A stretch of 64,000 nucleotides of DNA from Phanerochaete sordida. Lineage: Eukaryota; Basidiomycota; Agaricomycetes; Polyporales; Phanerochaetaceae. Position 1 is the first letter of the stretch, and each line of letters begins with the position of its first letter. Both the position numbers and the translations under genes were made by a program. Of the stretch, positions 51,052 to 63,643 are shown piece by piece. Under the pieces are notes generated by a model. That model saw only the letters and a program-made list of their open reading frames with translations. It did no database searches and was not told where the DNA came from. The DNA lies in contig BPQB01000036.1 in the NCBI GenBank assembly GCA_019973155.2, positions 62,001 through 126,000 on the forward strand, given 5' to 3'.

Positions 51052-53709
51052 TTACATTGGATGCCACCGCCTGTCTCCTATGGCTAAGTTATACCACATC
51101 TCCCCTGTCCCAGAGTCCCGTATCTTGTCAACAAGAGCCTGCAGAATGGTGGTATACCTCGTGATATCCTGTGTTTGTATGCTAAATTTCGAATACACTG
51201 AGTCTTCAAGCTCTTGCCTTTTGACGTCGGACTCCCATTTGCTCTCCAGCTCCGCAATCGTCACGGAGGCCGCTTGACTTGCTGTGTAGTCTCCTGCCAT
51301 CTTCCGCCACCACAGCTCACAATAGAACCTCATGTTCATATGCTTCGTGCAAATTGCTGCAGCCTCTGCCGGGTCCTGTTAACTGCAAGTCAGTTGTGCG
51401 GAATGCGATATCTTGATATCCATACGTGCCTGAACAAAGATTTGGATGTGGTTGATATCAACCATCATGGCAGATCTGTATAGGCGTACCATGATGGGCT
51501 GCATTTGCAGTAATCCCTGTAGTCGTTGCTGTAGCTCATCACTACTCCTTGCAGCATGGAGATGCCTGTCCCAAATGGTGCTGTACAAACGCCGAGGCAA
51601 CATTATGCCGCCGTCAAAAGAGTCAGGGCTGCCCGTCTTCGAGTCTGACATGCTTCGCAGGTATAGCGTCGCCATGTCATAGTCAAACGCTGCCAGACAT
51701 CTACACACAAGAAAAGCGCTTCCCTGCGGCTTATCGATGTGGTACAGTGCATCGATGCAGCGCTTGCTGTCCAGAAGAAACTCGGAAAAGGTGGCATGCA
51801 GAGGAACCAGATCTCCAGCCTTGTTGATCAGGAGCACCGCGCGAAGGCGGCCGGCCATCCAGAGCACGTCGTCCTCCGTAAGCATGAGGAGGAGGGAGAT
51901 GGCGGCTGGAGGCAATGGTTTAAGATGGAGGGCAATAAATGTGAGGAAATCATGGAACCGCTTGTGCATAGCTGGCCATTCCGCGAGGTTATGCGAGGGA
52001 AATGCAGACTGCAGGACCTGCAAGTAGAGTTTGTCGAGTGGTGATAGTCTGACATCCTTTGACTCGAGGAGAAGCGCAAGCCGCTCGTCGGGGTGTGTGT
52101 CGTACATCTCCAGATAGTTGACAGCAACGCGAGCGTAGATGAAGAGACCATTAGCGCGGTTGACGAGACGATCGAGCATGTCGGGATGGGCGCGGACAAA
52201 GTCGCCGTAGGGATGGATCTCCGGGATGGTCTGACGGAGGTAGAGTTCGACGCTCTCCTTGGATTCGTTTATTGTCTGTGGATCGTCGAGGCGTTGATGA
52301 TGTACGATGTCCACGGCAGGGATAAGAACAGAGAGGATATGAGGCTCGGGTCGAGTGGCGAGAAAGACCCGTATCCAGGGGACGCCGCGTACTAGCTCCA
52401 ACAGACAGCGAAGGAGCTCGGGGATGAGTTCTCTGTCCTTGCACTCGTCAAGGCCGTCGATGATAATGAATGTGGTTTCGTTGAACACCGCATCGTCCGA
52501 ATGTTCCGTTAACGGCTTGAGGAGAAGCTCGTCGAAGGTGCGACGCGCTTGCTGCTCTTTTCCGCCGTCGAGAAACCTCTGGGCGGCATCGACAAGGACC
52601 GGTCTGATCCGTGGCTGGGTCAACGCGAGCTGGCGAGCTATCGTGGAGAATAACGTGTAGGCGGAGTCAATGCCTCCGCGGGAGAAGAAGAAGGACGCCC
52701 CGAGATTGAGGCCCAGTTGCTTCGGGTCGGAGAGGCGGACACACAGCTGGTGAGCAACTGCGGACTTTCCGAGGCCTGCGCCTGCAGTGAGCAAGAAGAC
52801 GGGCTCTCGGATGTGTGCAGAATCGTCTGCGCCGGTCCATGCTTTGAGCGTCCCAAAAGTATCGTTACGCGTGCCCTGCATGAACCCGCTCTTCATTTCC
52901 TTTACAGAGAGATAGCCAGCGTCGGCATGTGGGATGTTGTCAATGACCTTCCTTTCTTCTGTACAGTTTGATCGCCATATTAGGCACAGTGCGGGTGCAG
53001 TCATATCTTACATACCTGCGTTTATGACCACCTGCTCAATCCTGCCTACGGCAGTTTGTGTCGCAAGTTGTACTTCCGTCTGTCCAAGATGATGAACAAT
53101 CGACCGAACGGTCGAAAGCTGACCTTATCACGTACGATGAACATTTCCTGGGCGGTCATCAGCTGTTTGTTCATCTTGTCAAGGGTTTCTTGGTTCCGCG
53201 TCACGGAGAGAAGTCGCTTGCAGCTGCCGCGGAAACCCTCTCCGCCTCTCAGCCCGTCAGCCATCTCTTGAATTTTTCCCAGCGCACTATGCAGCATCAG
53301 CACGTTTCAGCAGACGAATGTTAAGAGAAAGGCGTAGAGACGTACCTCGAGAGAGTAATGACCTGCTCCTGCAATACAGAGTTTCCACCACCTGGAGCTG
53401 CGTTCGCCTCCTCCACCTTCTTCCTAATGACCTCGCCGAGGGTCTTTGTTTTCTCGAAGAACACTGCCTCGGACTCGGTGTTCGTGCGTGTATCCTGGGC
53501 GGGAGCATACAGAAGGTGAATACCAGATGTTCCAGCGATAGATCTGTGCTTACCTTCACTCGCTGAATTAGCTCTGATAGTATGGAGACGACAGGCCTCA
53601 AGGCGGGGACGGAAACCGTATCGGAGACTACAGCTGCTATCTTAAGTAGGTCCGACACGACGTCGAGGGCGTCGTCGAGGGCTTGTTTCCGACCCTGGGA
53701 GCGGGACAT
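51052..53709 (-). CDS. NACHT-domain NLR-like protein 4
   Basis: Six exons (53709-53554, 53494-53346, 53286-53136, 53079-53016, 52958-51430, 51375-51052) keep phase and give 790 residues. N-terminal helical domain MSRSQGRKQALDDALDVVSD and VPALRPVVSILSELIQRVK. NACHT motifs GAGLGKSAVA (about 233-242) and FIIIDGLDECKD. The winged-helix-like end is LVPLHATFSEFLLDSKRCID. The C-terminal module begins AAAICTKHMNMRFYCELWW and contains DITRYTTILQALVDKIRDSG followed by TGEMWYNL. The last intron fits as GC-AG (CAG|GCACGT ... AACAG|GAC). Putative role as for NLR2 and NLR3. All Walker residues are intact, so it may be functional. Confidence 0.9.
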
Positions 53710-53859
53710 GATAGTTGTGGTGGACGATTGGAGAGATAGGACAAGGGCAGACGAGGACGCGAGCGAAATATGGATGTAACCTGAGCAAGGCACGGCGATG
53801 GGTGCGGTGTAAACTCTAAGTGACATGCACTACTGACATCTCGAAATCGGAGTATTGAA

Positions 53860-54560
53860 TTGGAATATCAAGACTATACGTCCACCTACCTCCCAGACAT
53901 ATCAGAGTGCCTTCGCTGGACGCGCGAATATTAACATTGTGAGCCTGGCTCAGAGATGGATCCACCGCAGAGCCCGACACGCAGGAACGCGGTCTGCGGC
54001 ATTTCCTGTGGAGCGCCATGACACGCTCCCGGGGAGCGCTTGATGCTTCTGCTCTCGACCTTCACCATGCCTTGGCACCGCCTCCGATGGCAGCAATATG
54101 CACAGCCTCGACGACGGACTTCCCGCCTGGGCGTTCGACCTGTGCAAGCGTTGGCCATGTCACCAACACTAGCGCACTCAGCATCATCGCGTTCACGACG
54201 CTGTAGGTGCGCGTAGTCCCGGTCAAGCGAAGCAGAGAGTGGGCGCGAGTCACACGGGGAAAGGTGCGTTATCAACGGAATTCGGGCTTGAAATGCGCTG
54301 ACGTTGTCGCTGTTCTCATCGTAGAAGATATCAGCGACGCTGAGGGCCGCTTCCACTCGCCATATCCCCCTTGCTGCTGCCTCCAGCAGCTCGCACCCGT
54401 CACCGCAGCGCCGACTTGGGAACCCGGGTATCTGCCATCTCGGGTACTAGAACAAGCTAGAACGGCGCAAGCCCAAGCCGATCTCGTTTAGGTCGACGCC
54501 CCGCCGACAGCACTACCAGCGAAACACGGAACGGGTAGGGCATATCGTGCCCTTCGTGCC
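53860..54560. repeat. Duplicated 5' flank of NLR4 (partner about 46980-47700)
   Basis: See the partner entry. The duplication shows that the NLR3 and NLR4 genes were copied together with upstream DNA. Confidence 0.7.
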
Positions 54561-55432
54561 AACTACAGCGCTCGCTGGCGTGCAGGCGCATCAAAACCAG
54601 GCCATTACCCTCAAGTCAGCCCTCGCGAGAGCACATGAGGCGGAGCAGCGCAGGATGGGTCGTACGGTGTCCACGCGAACAGGTGCGCGGTGTACTTGCA
54701 ACTAGATAAGTCTTGCGAGCTCGCGCGTGGCTAGGGCACGTTCTGACAGATACTCCGTGCATACTACGCTGCGGGACGGCTCACGGCTCCCTGCGAGCCC
54801 TAGCGCGAGCGTGCCACATGCCGGGGAAGAAGAAGTAGCCCGCTGGGTGTCCGGTGAGTCTCAGCGTATGCGAGCTGGCGTGGGATGCTGACGATATCCA
54901 GTTAGATCGTGCGACGCGGATGAAGAAATAGAAGTAGCATCAATCTGAGGCTACAGAGAGCAATAGACCCTCTGCTAGCGTCGGATGAAACGGTTCAGCT
55001 CGCGCCGAAGGAGGGGCTTCTGGTGAGTCGGGTAGATAGCTGATCGTAGCCTGGATAATATATTTCGCGGAACCCTGTATGCTGCGGGAGTAATGTATAT
55101 GACCAAGCATGCGCTCTAAGGACAGGCGACAACGCAAGACACGCTCGCTCTCGACGGCCGCGGCGAAGGACACTTCGAAACCTCCGCCGTAGACGGTATC
55201 ACCAGGCTCGGAAGCCGGGACGGATTCACTACGCGGCTACGAGGTGATCACTCGCTCGTACAGTGGCAGAGCCGTCACATCGCAGGTGTGGCGCGATGTG
55301 CAAGACCGCATCGAGCTGACCAGACATACCGTCGACGATGTTTGCAAGGAGGGCGGGCGATACTTACGTAATGCATACGTAAGCAAGCGCCTCCCTGCTC
55401 GCGTCGCGGCGAGGGCGTCTGCCTTGATCTAG
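54561..55432. other. Region without a supported gene
   Basis: Short frames only. An AAATATATTATCC segment near 55055-55070 (minus) resembles the conserved intron motif of the micro-exon locus. Confidence 0.35.
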
Positions 55433-55555
55433 TCACAAAGGTCGCGCCTTGGCTGAGGGGGGTCGTGGGAACGCAATTTGGCCGTGATTTGGCCTGCCGG
55501 CTGGGCCTGAAAGATGGCGCTTAGACCCCCCTCAGCCAAGGCCCGACTTTTGTGA
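55433..55555. mobile_element. 123-base palindromic MITE-like element
   Basis: The first 32 bases (TCACAAAGGTCGCGCCTTGG, then CTGAGGGGGGTC) recur inverted at 55524-55555 with about three mismatches. The centre is about 59 bases and has no coding capacity. A target duplication could not be fixed with confidence. Confidence 0.8.
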
Positions 55556-58500
55556 ACAGCCTACGTCTGCCTGCGTCTCCCATGTTCCCGTCGTCCATGT
55601 CCTCCAGCCCGCCGGGCTTGCCGGGTCCCGAGGCTTCCCTGCGCGACGAGACATCTTTCAGCGCTGTCCTCGCGAAGTGTATTCATTTGGACTGCCAAGA
55701 GTCCGGAAATCGCGAAGTCGGCGCCGTCGTGCGCGTCGACCAGGTTCGTAGGTACGTTCCATCCACTACGCGCATGTACCCTTACGACTTCCGACACCTC
55801 CCAATCCCCGGACTCCTCACGCCTCCCTACAACAAGCCAAGGCTCGCCAGGCGCGGCACGGACCCTGGCGGCGTACGTCTCGAGCAGGGGGCGGGGTCGC
55901 CTCTGCGCCGCCGCGTCAGCCCGCCTCTCATTTTGCCCTGCAATGTGCAGGACAAAATCGTGGCACGTGAGACGGCGCGGCGACCCGTGACGTCATTACA
56001 CGTGCACGACAACTTTCCCCGTAATTTGCTGGAGAAGTTGCGTGGCATGTGATTGTCCGTTCGCACTCGTGCACCCTGCTTCTGCCTCTTCATGTCCGCT
56101 GCCGCTTTGCTGTCGTCCATCGCGCTGTCTCTACCGCTTACCATGGACGTCATCTCATGTACACAGCTACCAAACACGAATATGATAGATGCTTGTCTGT
56201 GCTGTCGTCACACAACGCGTCCTCATGTAGAGACCATCTCCGACGTCAGAGAATAGCCACAGACGGCTTTACTTGGAGACGCCGCCGCGACGAGTGGCCC
56301 GCAGCCATCAAACGTGCCGCTTTGCTGCAGGCTTTGAGGTGACACGATTGGAGCCGGGGCGCGCATTCCGTCCGCTCCCTTTGCTCGCCGCGAGCGCCGT
56401 CAACTTCGAATTGTATTGGCATGTGCATCGTCTGGTAGCTGCTCGCGCGCATTCAAAAATACACCCGTTGCGGCCGCAAGTTTCGATCCGACACGACTTG
56501 AGCGCGAACTTTCCGCGCGAACGTCTCGCTAGCATGCACCCGTAACCAGCCATATCGTTTTGTGCTAACTCTGTGGCACAGCCTTAACCCACGTTATGTC
56601 TCGCAACATACTCAAATATTTGTGCTTGGCCGCAGCGCATCCACCTTGTTGCTGGGCTCGCGAGGAATATCCGTGTCGCCATCCCGCCATTACCTGACCC
56701 CTTGCTTGGCTCACAGAGGTTCGAGAACGAACGTTTGGCACGAGTTCTGCGCTACTGACCCGCTCCCCGAATCTGCAGCTGCTCCGTCGCCCTCGTCCTT
56801 GGGCAGCGCCGCAGCGGTAGGGTTGCACGGACGAGCATGCCTAATAAGGTTTGACATATGCCAAACGCGGCATGTCTTAGATTGATTGCGTAAGCAGCGC
56901 TTGCACGCTTTGCGCGAGGCTGCTGTCCTTGCCCCTCCCTTCCTACCCTCGCATCGCTCCGACGCCGACCTCTGCCCATACTTATGGCAGCCGCATGGGC
57001 CGTCGTGCTGCAAGGCATAGCTCGACAAGCCCTGACTGTCGCGCGCGCTCCGTCGACCACCCGGGCACCGGACCTTGCGCAGCGTTCGAACATTGCATGG
57101 ACGATGCGCAGAGCGAGGACGGAGGGCCGCTGTGGAAAGTGTGAAAGGAACGGTGCATCGTAGCACCGCTTCGACATGTGCACGAAAGGCTGATAATATC
57201 CTCGAGCAGCTTTCGCTTAGCGTGTCAGACGTTGAGGACGGCGAGGATGATATGAGGTCCGTGCTGCCTGCGTAGCTTGCATGCGGAGCTTCAGGTACGT
57301 CCGCGAAACAACGCAATCGAAGTCATGAAGTCGCTATCAGCAAATTCTATGCGCTCTGCGAGGCACTTGACGAACTCAGTTCGGACGTAATCTGGACATG
57401 CCCGTGCACGGCTCATCGGCAATACATCCCAGTCCGTCGCACGAGGCCTCGTCCACCAGTCAGATATCGCGCTACTACACATGCCCGTTCAACAGAGCAT
57501 CGCCGCTTCCAGCACAACTGCGAGATTGCGCCGTGGTTCCGATAGCCAACGTCCACGCTCGTAACGCGGTTCGAACGGCGTATCGCACAGGCAGCACCTA
57601 TCGACCTCGACCTCGGGCTCGCTCGCAAACCAGCCCTTCTCCCACTCATCTGCTCGTTGTCGACACTCTCGCCACCCGTTGAACTCAACCAGGTCGTCAT
57701 CGGCCGTATCAAACATCACGCGCGCTGACAGGCCCGCGCTCGTCGCCGACAGCTATGCCTTCCAGCCGCCACAGAGCTTGATGGAGACGGAGAGCTTGTA
57801 GTAGGCCAGATGTGCCCTTGGTTGTAGGCCGGATTGCGGGTGAGTCATGCGTCAAACATGCTCCTCCTTCGAGTCTGCTCTGACGCGCACGGACAGTGCG
57901 CCTCCCAGTTGACACGCATGTACGAAGGCCAATGGCGACATCAAGGTCTACGCGCGCGCTGCGATGAGCGTGAGCAAAAGTCGCAAGCAAGTGGCGTGCC
58001 CAAGATGCTGGGCACATACGGGTCCTGGCACCGTCATGACATACAGAGATCAGGCGTGGCGGGCGGCACGCACGAGGCCGAGAGGAGCGCGACGCTGAAC
58101 CCAGACGATCAACTGGTGAGCAGATGTTCGTCTTACGCTGCGGAGCCTGAATGCTGATATCTGATTGGCAGCATACGACGGCGAGGGAGAGGGGAAGGCA
58201 GCGCACAGCTGAAGCTGCGTCGGAGAATGAGATACAGCATACGCTCAAGTCAGGCAGCGAGGTCCCTGGTGCGTCGAACGGGGGCGCTGTACATAGACCA
58301 AACAATATATTTGCTGAGATTCTGCGGCCCTCATCAGCCGAATGTACTCGCCGCGACGATATTCTTCTGGAAAGGCTACACTGGCAGCTACCAAGCAAAC
58401 CCGCGGCAAGAGTACTGAGCGGATGTCATAGCACACGACGCCAAGCCGATCTCAGCGATATGCGATGCTGTAGCCGAGAATGCAGCCGGCTCGTGCGCAT

Positions 58501-60370
58501 GTTCGCGCTGCAGTCGAGCAGGTCCTTTGTGATAGACTCCTGCGGTAACGCGACACACTGCGTCCACCGATGGTGCAAGGCCATCGCGAGAGCAAAGCCG
58601 GTCGTACTGCAGAACGCATCGCGGATGCTGTATCAAAGTGGCTCGCCGGAGATTGCGGTAGGTCGTCATGTTCGACGCCCTACCCGCTCCGGTGAGCACA
58701 TCTGCAAGACGGCATATCGCCGCGCAATCTATTCGTATAGCTGATTGATATGCTCATGTATCTCCGTACGTCCTCTCTCGCGATGATTGCTCTCCTAGTG
58801 GCGATTGAACACGGGTATTAACGTTGTCTCGATACGCGTCTCACGACTATCTCGCGCAATATTCCTCGTGCTCGCAGGCAGAGAGGTCGCAGAGGAGTAT
58901 ACTAGCGCGGGCGACCGGTAGGGAGGTGCGCTCCGCCTCTGTCGCTTCATCCCTGCGTGCACGCTGCACTCTCGGTGTAGAGCGGACGAGCTGGGTCGCG
59001 TCGTCCTCGCCAAGCACGCTCACCAGAAGCGTGCCGATCTACAGCCATGAGAAGCATAGTTCTGCGCTCGTCTGTCCAGCTTGACGTGACCAGAATTATA
59101 TTCATTGAGGGTCTCCCTCGTACATGGCAGTACGGCAGCATTCGAGGTGTCAAAAACGCGCGCATATACCTGAGAAGATGTGAGCGGGGCAGCAGCGGTA
59201 CCAGCAATTTGCACCTACGCACACCAGCTCTCTACGTCGCGGACGTCTGGGCATTCAACGTCTGCACATTCAGCCCCGTGAGGGCCGTGACGACGGCGCT
59301 TTGGCGCATGGGGTAGAAAGAGAGGATGGTGGCAAATGCGCTGCCGTTGACGACTACTGCTGGGCTAGGCCGTCGGGAAGCGAGCCGTGCATCGAGGACG
59401 TGGCGACGTCGAAAGTATATGTGACGCCGATCTCAGAGTGTCTAGGGAAGGGCGCCGTACGTGAGATGCAGAACGAATGGCATGAGACTGACCGCGACTG
59501 TACAGGCTCGTCGACGCCCCGTAGACGTCCAGGCGCCGTGGACATCCCTGTCTTCTCGTTATAGCACGTCAGCTTTCTCTCTGCGGCGAAAGTGATACAC
59601 GGCGCACCAGCTAGTACCACACGTCGAGAGGCCCTGCAACCTCCCGTGACCCTCTGCCAACTGAGTACGCCCTTCCCAGCCGTATCTGGCCCATCTATCG
59701 CATAACGAACGCTGTATTATGGGCCATATTCTCATTTGAGCTGTTTCCGGGGTGGTGATAGTGTCGCACGCCGGGTTCGCGTTCGCCAACGGAAAGCGCG
59801 TCCATCGAGACGGTCTGGGTCGACGCCATGAAGAGATCAGAGGCGTCTTGGAAAGCATATACTGGAGAGGACGTTGGGGAATGCGAGCCCGTGGGTATAC
59901 TTGCAGAGAAGGCTAGACACGGCGGGCGGAAGGAAGGACGACGGCGGAGACGAATGCTGATGTTGTCTGGTTGGGGGCGATATCGCAGATTAGATAAGGG
60001 TGTTATCTGGGGAATGCCGTATCGAGCTGCGATCAAACCTTCCGGACCGAAGGCGTCGTCCAATGTCGAGCCCGCCGACGGGCTAAGCGCGGAAACACGC
60101 GCCGCACAGCTCCTTTCGGACACCCGCCGAGCTCCCACGGTTCGACTTTACGGCACGAGCCTTCTCCGAGGCCGACGCTTCCGCAATTGGGAAGTCCGAT
60201 CAAGCGCCACAAAGTCATTAGCCTCCGCGTCTCGCGAGCGCCCGTCCCGACATGCGCCCTCCGCCAGTCACATCCCAGACATTCCACCTCGCTTTCGCTA
60301 TTGGCCACTTCCCGGACATGCCAAGGACGCTGCCGACGCATGCCGAGCACGGCGGGACCGCCGCGCAGCG
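55556..60370. other. Long region without a supported gene
   Basis: I see only short frames. 56790-56910 resembles 48990-49170 (both contain AAGGTTCGACATATTCC-like sequence). 58275-58320 (minus) contains AAATATATTGTTTGGTCTAT followed by GTACAG, the conserved acceptor-like motif of the micro-exon locus. Gene relics are likely but cannot be reconstructed. Confidence 0.35.
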
Positions 60371-60970
60371 GCCGAGGTGTGCTATTCCCTTTTTCCTGAG
60401 ATTCCCTCGATATACCTCCGCTTTTCGCGGATTTTCATATTCTTTCCCCTTCCCGTTTTAGTAGGTTCTGTAGTTCACTCTCCTGTATATAAGGGCCCAA
60501 GAGCGATGCAGAATCCAGGTTATATTCCCCCTCCGTGCACAGGCGTTGTGCACTGTTCGACTCGCGTTCTCGCTCGCCCTCGCGGCTTCGTACTTCGTCT
60601 CGCCTCGCGTTTTCGCCTTCGCGCTCGCTGTCTACGGCGTGTAGCAGCCTTCGACTTCGTCTCGCTTCGCCTTCCAAGCACTCGCGCACTCGCCGCGCCG
60701 CGTCTCGTCGCGCTAACTCGCTTTTATTTCGTTTCTAGGTACTGCGGCTGCGCTCGCTCGCGGCTGCCTCGTTCGACCTCGCGTTAACTCGGCTCACCCC
60801 GCGCACACTCGGTGCACCCTCGCGTTCCCTCGCGTTCATCTCGCGCTACCTCGCGTTCGCCCGCGCGCTCTCGGATCGACCTTCGCGGTTCGCCCTCGAG
60901 CACCCCGGAACTCCCTCGCACTTTCGACGTTCGCCGCGCGCTCGCTCGCACCGTCCTCGCGACCACTAGT
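60371..60970 (+). promoter_or_regulatory. TATA box followed by a CTCGCG-rich low-complexity tract
   Basis: TGTATATAAGGG at about 60483-60494 is followed by some 450 bases dominated by CTCGCGTT-, CTCGCCT- and CTTCG-like words. This resembles a retrotransposon LTR with its leader, or a promoter with a long pyrimidine-rich 5' UTR. No paired LTR and no gag were found in the window. Confidence 0.35.
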
Positions 60971-63643
60971 TGGTTGTTGTTTAGGGTCGGCCCTCGCATA
61001 CGCCGCGGTTCGACCGACGCATCACCAAAGCCACGACCGCTGCGCCCGGGGCCGCTCCCAGATCGCCGCCGTCTGGTCGCTTGCGACCGTGTACGCCTTG
61101 CATGCAGCGGCAGCTCGTGAAGACTCTCGATCTCCATCGCCACGTCTTTGTCCGAGTCATTCACCGACCGCTTGCTCTGAGAGCATCCCATGCGAGTCTG
61201 CCTCACGCTTCACCAGTCTACTGGCCCCCGATACGCCCATCCCTGACCTAGTGTGCATGCCCCGAGAACGCAGACATCCGGGCAAACGTGAGTCACTGCT
61301 GGCTGAAGCGTGCCCGCTCCGTGAACCTCACTATTCTGCGGTCCAGGTATCTCCGAGCAGCATGCACGCATCCGAGAACGCGAGAGCCTAGCGCAAACCA
61401 GCGCCCACGCCGCGCAAGACGTATATCAGGTGCTTGGCACCTGTACTGGTACGTTATCTTACCCTTCTCTGTCCTTGCAATATCTGAGAACCGCGGCCAG
61501 CAGCCAGCTCTTCTGTCTGCGATCAGGCGACCCAGACGGTACCTCATGAACGCGATATCAAGCCCATTGGCGAGCATTCTGCGTCACGGACCATGAATCT
61601 ATCTCGACGGCGGTGCCACAACCACCACCCGACTGACAGGCGGACGCACGCTGGCGGGTCTCCAGACGCGAACGCCACTGCGTGGAGCGTTCAGATAAGC
61701 CCATCGAAGTCCGTGCGTCCGTTAGCCGGCAGTCGTTGAGGGTGAATATGCAGCACGAATGTATGAAGTTTCGTCCAGGGTGCGTGGCGCTATTCCCTGG
61801 CTACTCCTCGTCCGACTGACACGTCCAGCTCCAGACGATGTCGTACATTCACTGTGGCCTCGAAAAGTACGCGCGTTACGCCAACGCTACGCATCCTGTC
61901 TGCACGTGTAAAATGCGACGTCGAGCATTGGCGATGCTCTATGCGACAGAAGATAAGCTTGCACAGGTGCGTATGCTCTCCGTCCATTATCGTGCGCCCT
62001 GCTGAGTCGCATCCTCTGCGTTCTCTTTGTATCTTGCTTTGAAGCGCGAAGGTGAAGCATGAAGTTGAACGATTTCCTTGCAAAGCGTCAGAAATGATGC
62101 TTTGCCCTCTGGCCGAGGTGCACACTTTGCCTTCGTCCTCGTCGACGCGTCTGACACACCTCCTTTGCAGATTCGTGCACGCTCGCTGTTGCTCTGCCTT
62201 TCGTTGCACGAGGGCGGATCTACGGCTTCAGCGGCCAGTCATCCTTTCAAAGTCAATCCGCGGCGGCAACTCCGATGGTGCCACTCCAGGCGTCGTTCTG
62301 GTCGCGACCTACCGCCCCCACAGGGCATCGGAGTCCCCTGCACGAGGGCGGATTCCACGGCTTCGGCGGCCGGTTATGCTTTCAAAGTCAGTCCGCGGGG
62401 GCGACTCCGATGGTGCCACTCCAGGCGTCGTTCTGGTCGCGACCTACCGCCCCCACATCTGTACGCTCCCCTCCATCGCTTTCATACACGCTGATCTCGT
62501 TCCGACCAGTTCAATTGCGCCTGCCTAGACATCTCGAACGGTGCGGCGTCCCATCGCGTCCCTCCGTGAATGAGCGATAACTCAAGGCGATACGCAGATA
62601 AACGAGTCCTCGCGATGCAACTCTGGCCAGCGCCGCGCTCACTGCAGGCTCGCGTCCGTGCGCAGATCCCGGTCGGCCTGCACGCACACACAATCGGAAA
62701 GTGCTGCTGGAAGAGCGCGGCCAATCGACTGCGCCTCCCGCGCGCCCTCTCCTCTGGGACTACCGCGGTCACTCAACGCATTGATGGCGGCTAGGACGGG
62801 GGAGAGACGATGTATGACTGAGGCTGCTGAGTGCGATGCACCGGTAGTATCAGAGAGAGACCTATTGGTTCCACGAGTCAGAAGGGATGCCCCTAGTAAG
62901 TCGGACCAGTGGTTGTATATATTCTGACGAATATATTTCTTTGAATCCTGCACGCCTGTTGAGCTGCCTGCATCAACCAAGACCATCATCCACCCGACGA
63001 AATTACGCGGGCAGCGACCAGACGCAGCTGCCATGCAATTTTAGGGGTCGCTCCAGCATGCACAAAGACGCTCTACAGCCCCTCGCGAGCCAGGCAGACA
63101 GCTCTACGCGTCCGCCCCGCGGAACGTACTGAAGCCAGCGGACAGCCCGACTAAGACCTCACAAAGCCCGTATTGTACGTACCGCCTTTGCCTCTTCTAT
63201 GCATTTTAATTCCACATGGACAAACTAATCGTCCAGGTCCAGCGATAGGTATAGTTGAGGCACGCAGTTCAAACAATGCTCCAGCACGACAACCTGCATG
63301 TCAGCGGCGTACTCAATGTGCCGTCGCGGAACTGCTCCTGGAAGTTGCGCTGCGCGCTCGAGTCGGATCACGCTGACTCGCTCTGGCATCCGCAATGCTG
63401 TGTCCTACGCCTCGGGTTGACTTTGAGGATGACGTGCACGCGTGTGCATCCGCACGCTGCACGATCTGTTCTCCAGCGCGAGCCCATTCTGAATACCATG
63501 ATGTCACAAGTGCACTCAATACTCGCTATGCCTCGAGGCCCTCGGTTGGCCCTCTGTGTGCAGACATATCGTATTTGGTGTGGCATATGGGCTGCCGCCG
63601 ACTCCCTCAGTACTACAGACTGTGTAAGCTCGATAGCAGCATT
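60971..63643. other. Region without a supported gene
   Basis: No protein can be followed. Contains the 134-base tandem duplication at 62.2 kb and one copy of the AAATATATT motif near 62925-62945 (minus). Confidence 0.35.
62205..62457. repeat. Tandem duplication of about 120 bases, period 134
   Basis: TGCACGAGGGCGGA starts both copies (62205 and 62339). They end together at CTACCGCCCCCACA, with about 10 differences, and a 15-base spacer separates them. The last 50 bases of each are almost identical. Confidence 0.9.

Noticed and set aside
60784..61206. Gypsy-type gag on the minus strand
   Set aside because: Basic Arg/Ser-rich frame without a zinc knuckle, capsid motif or neighbouring pol; no LTR pair.
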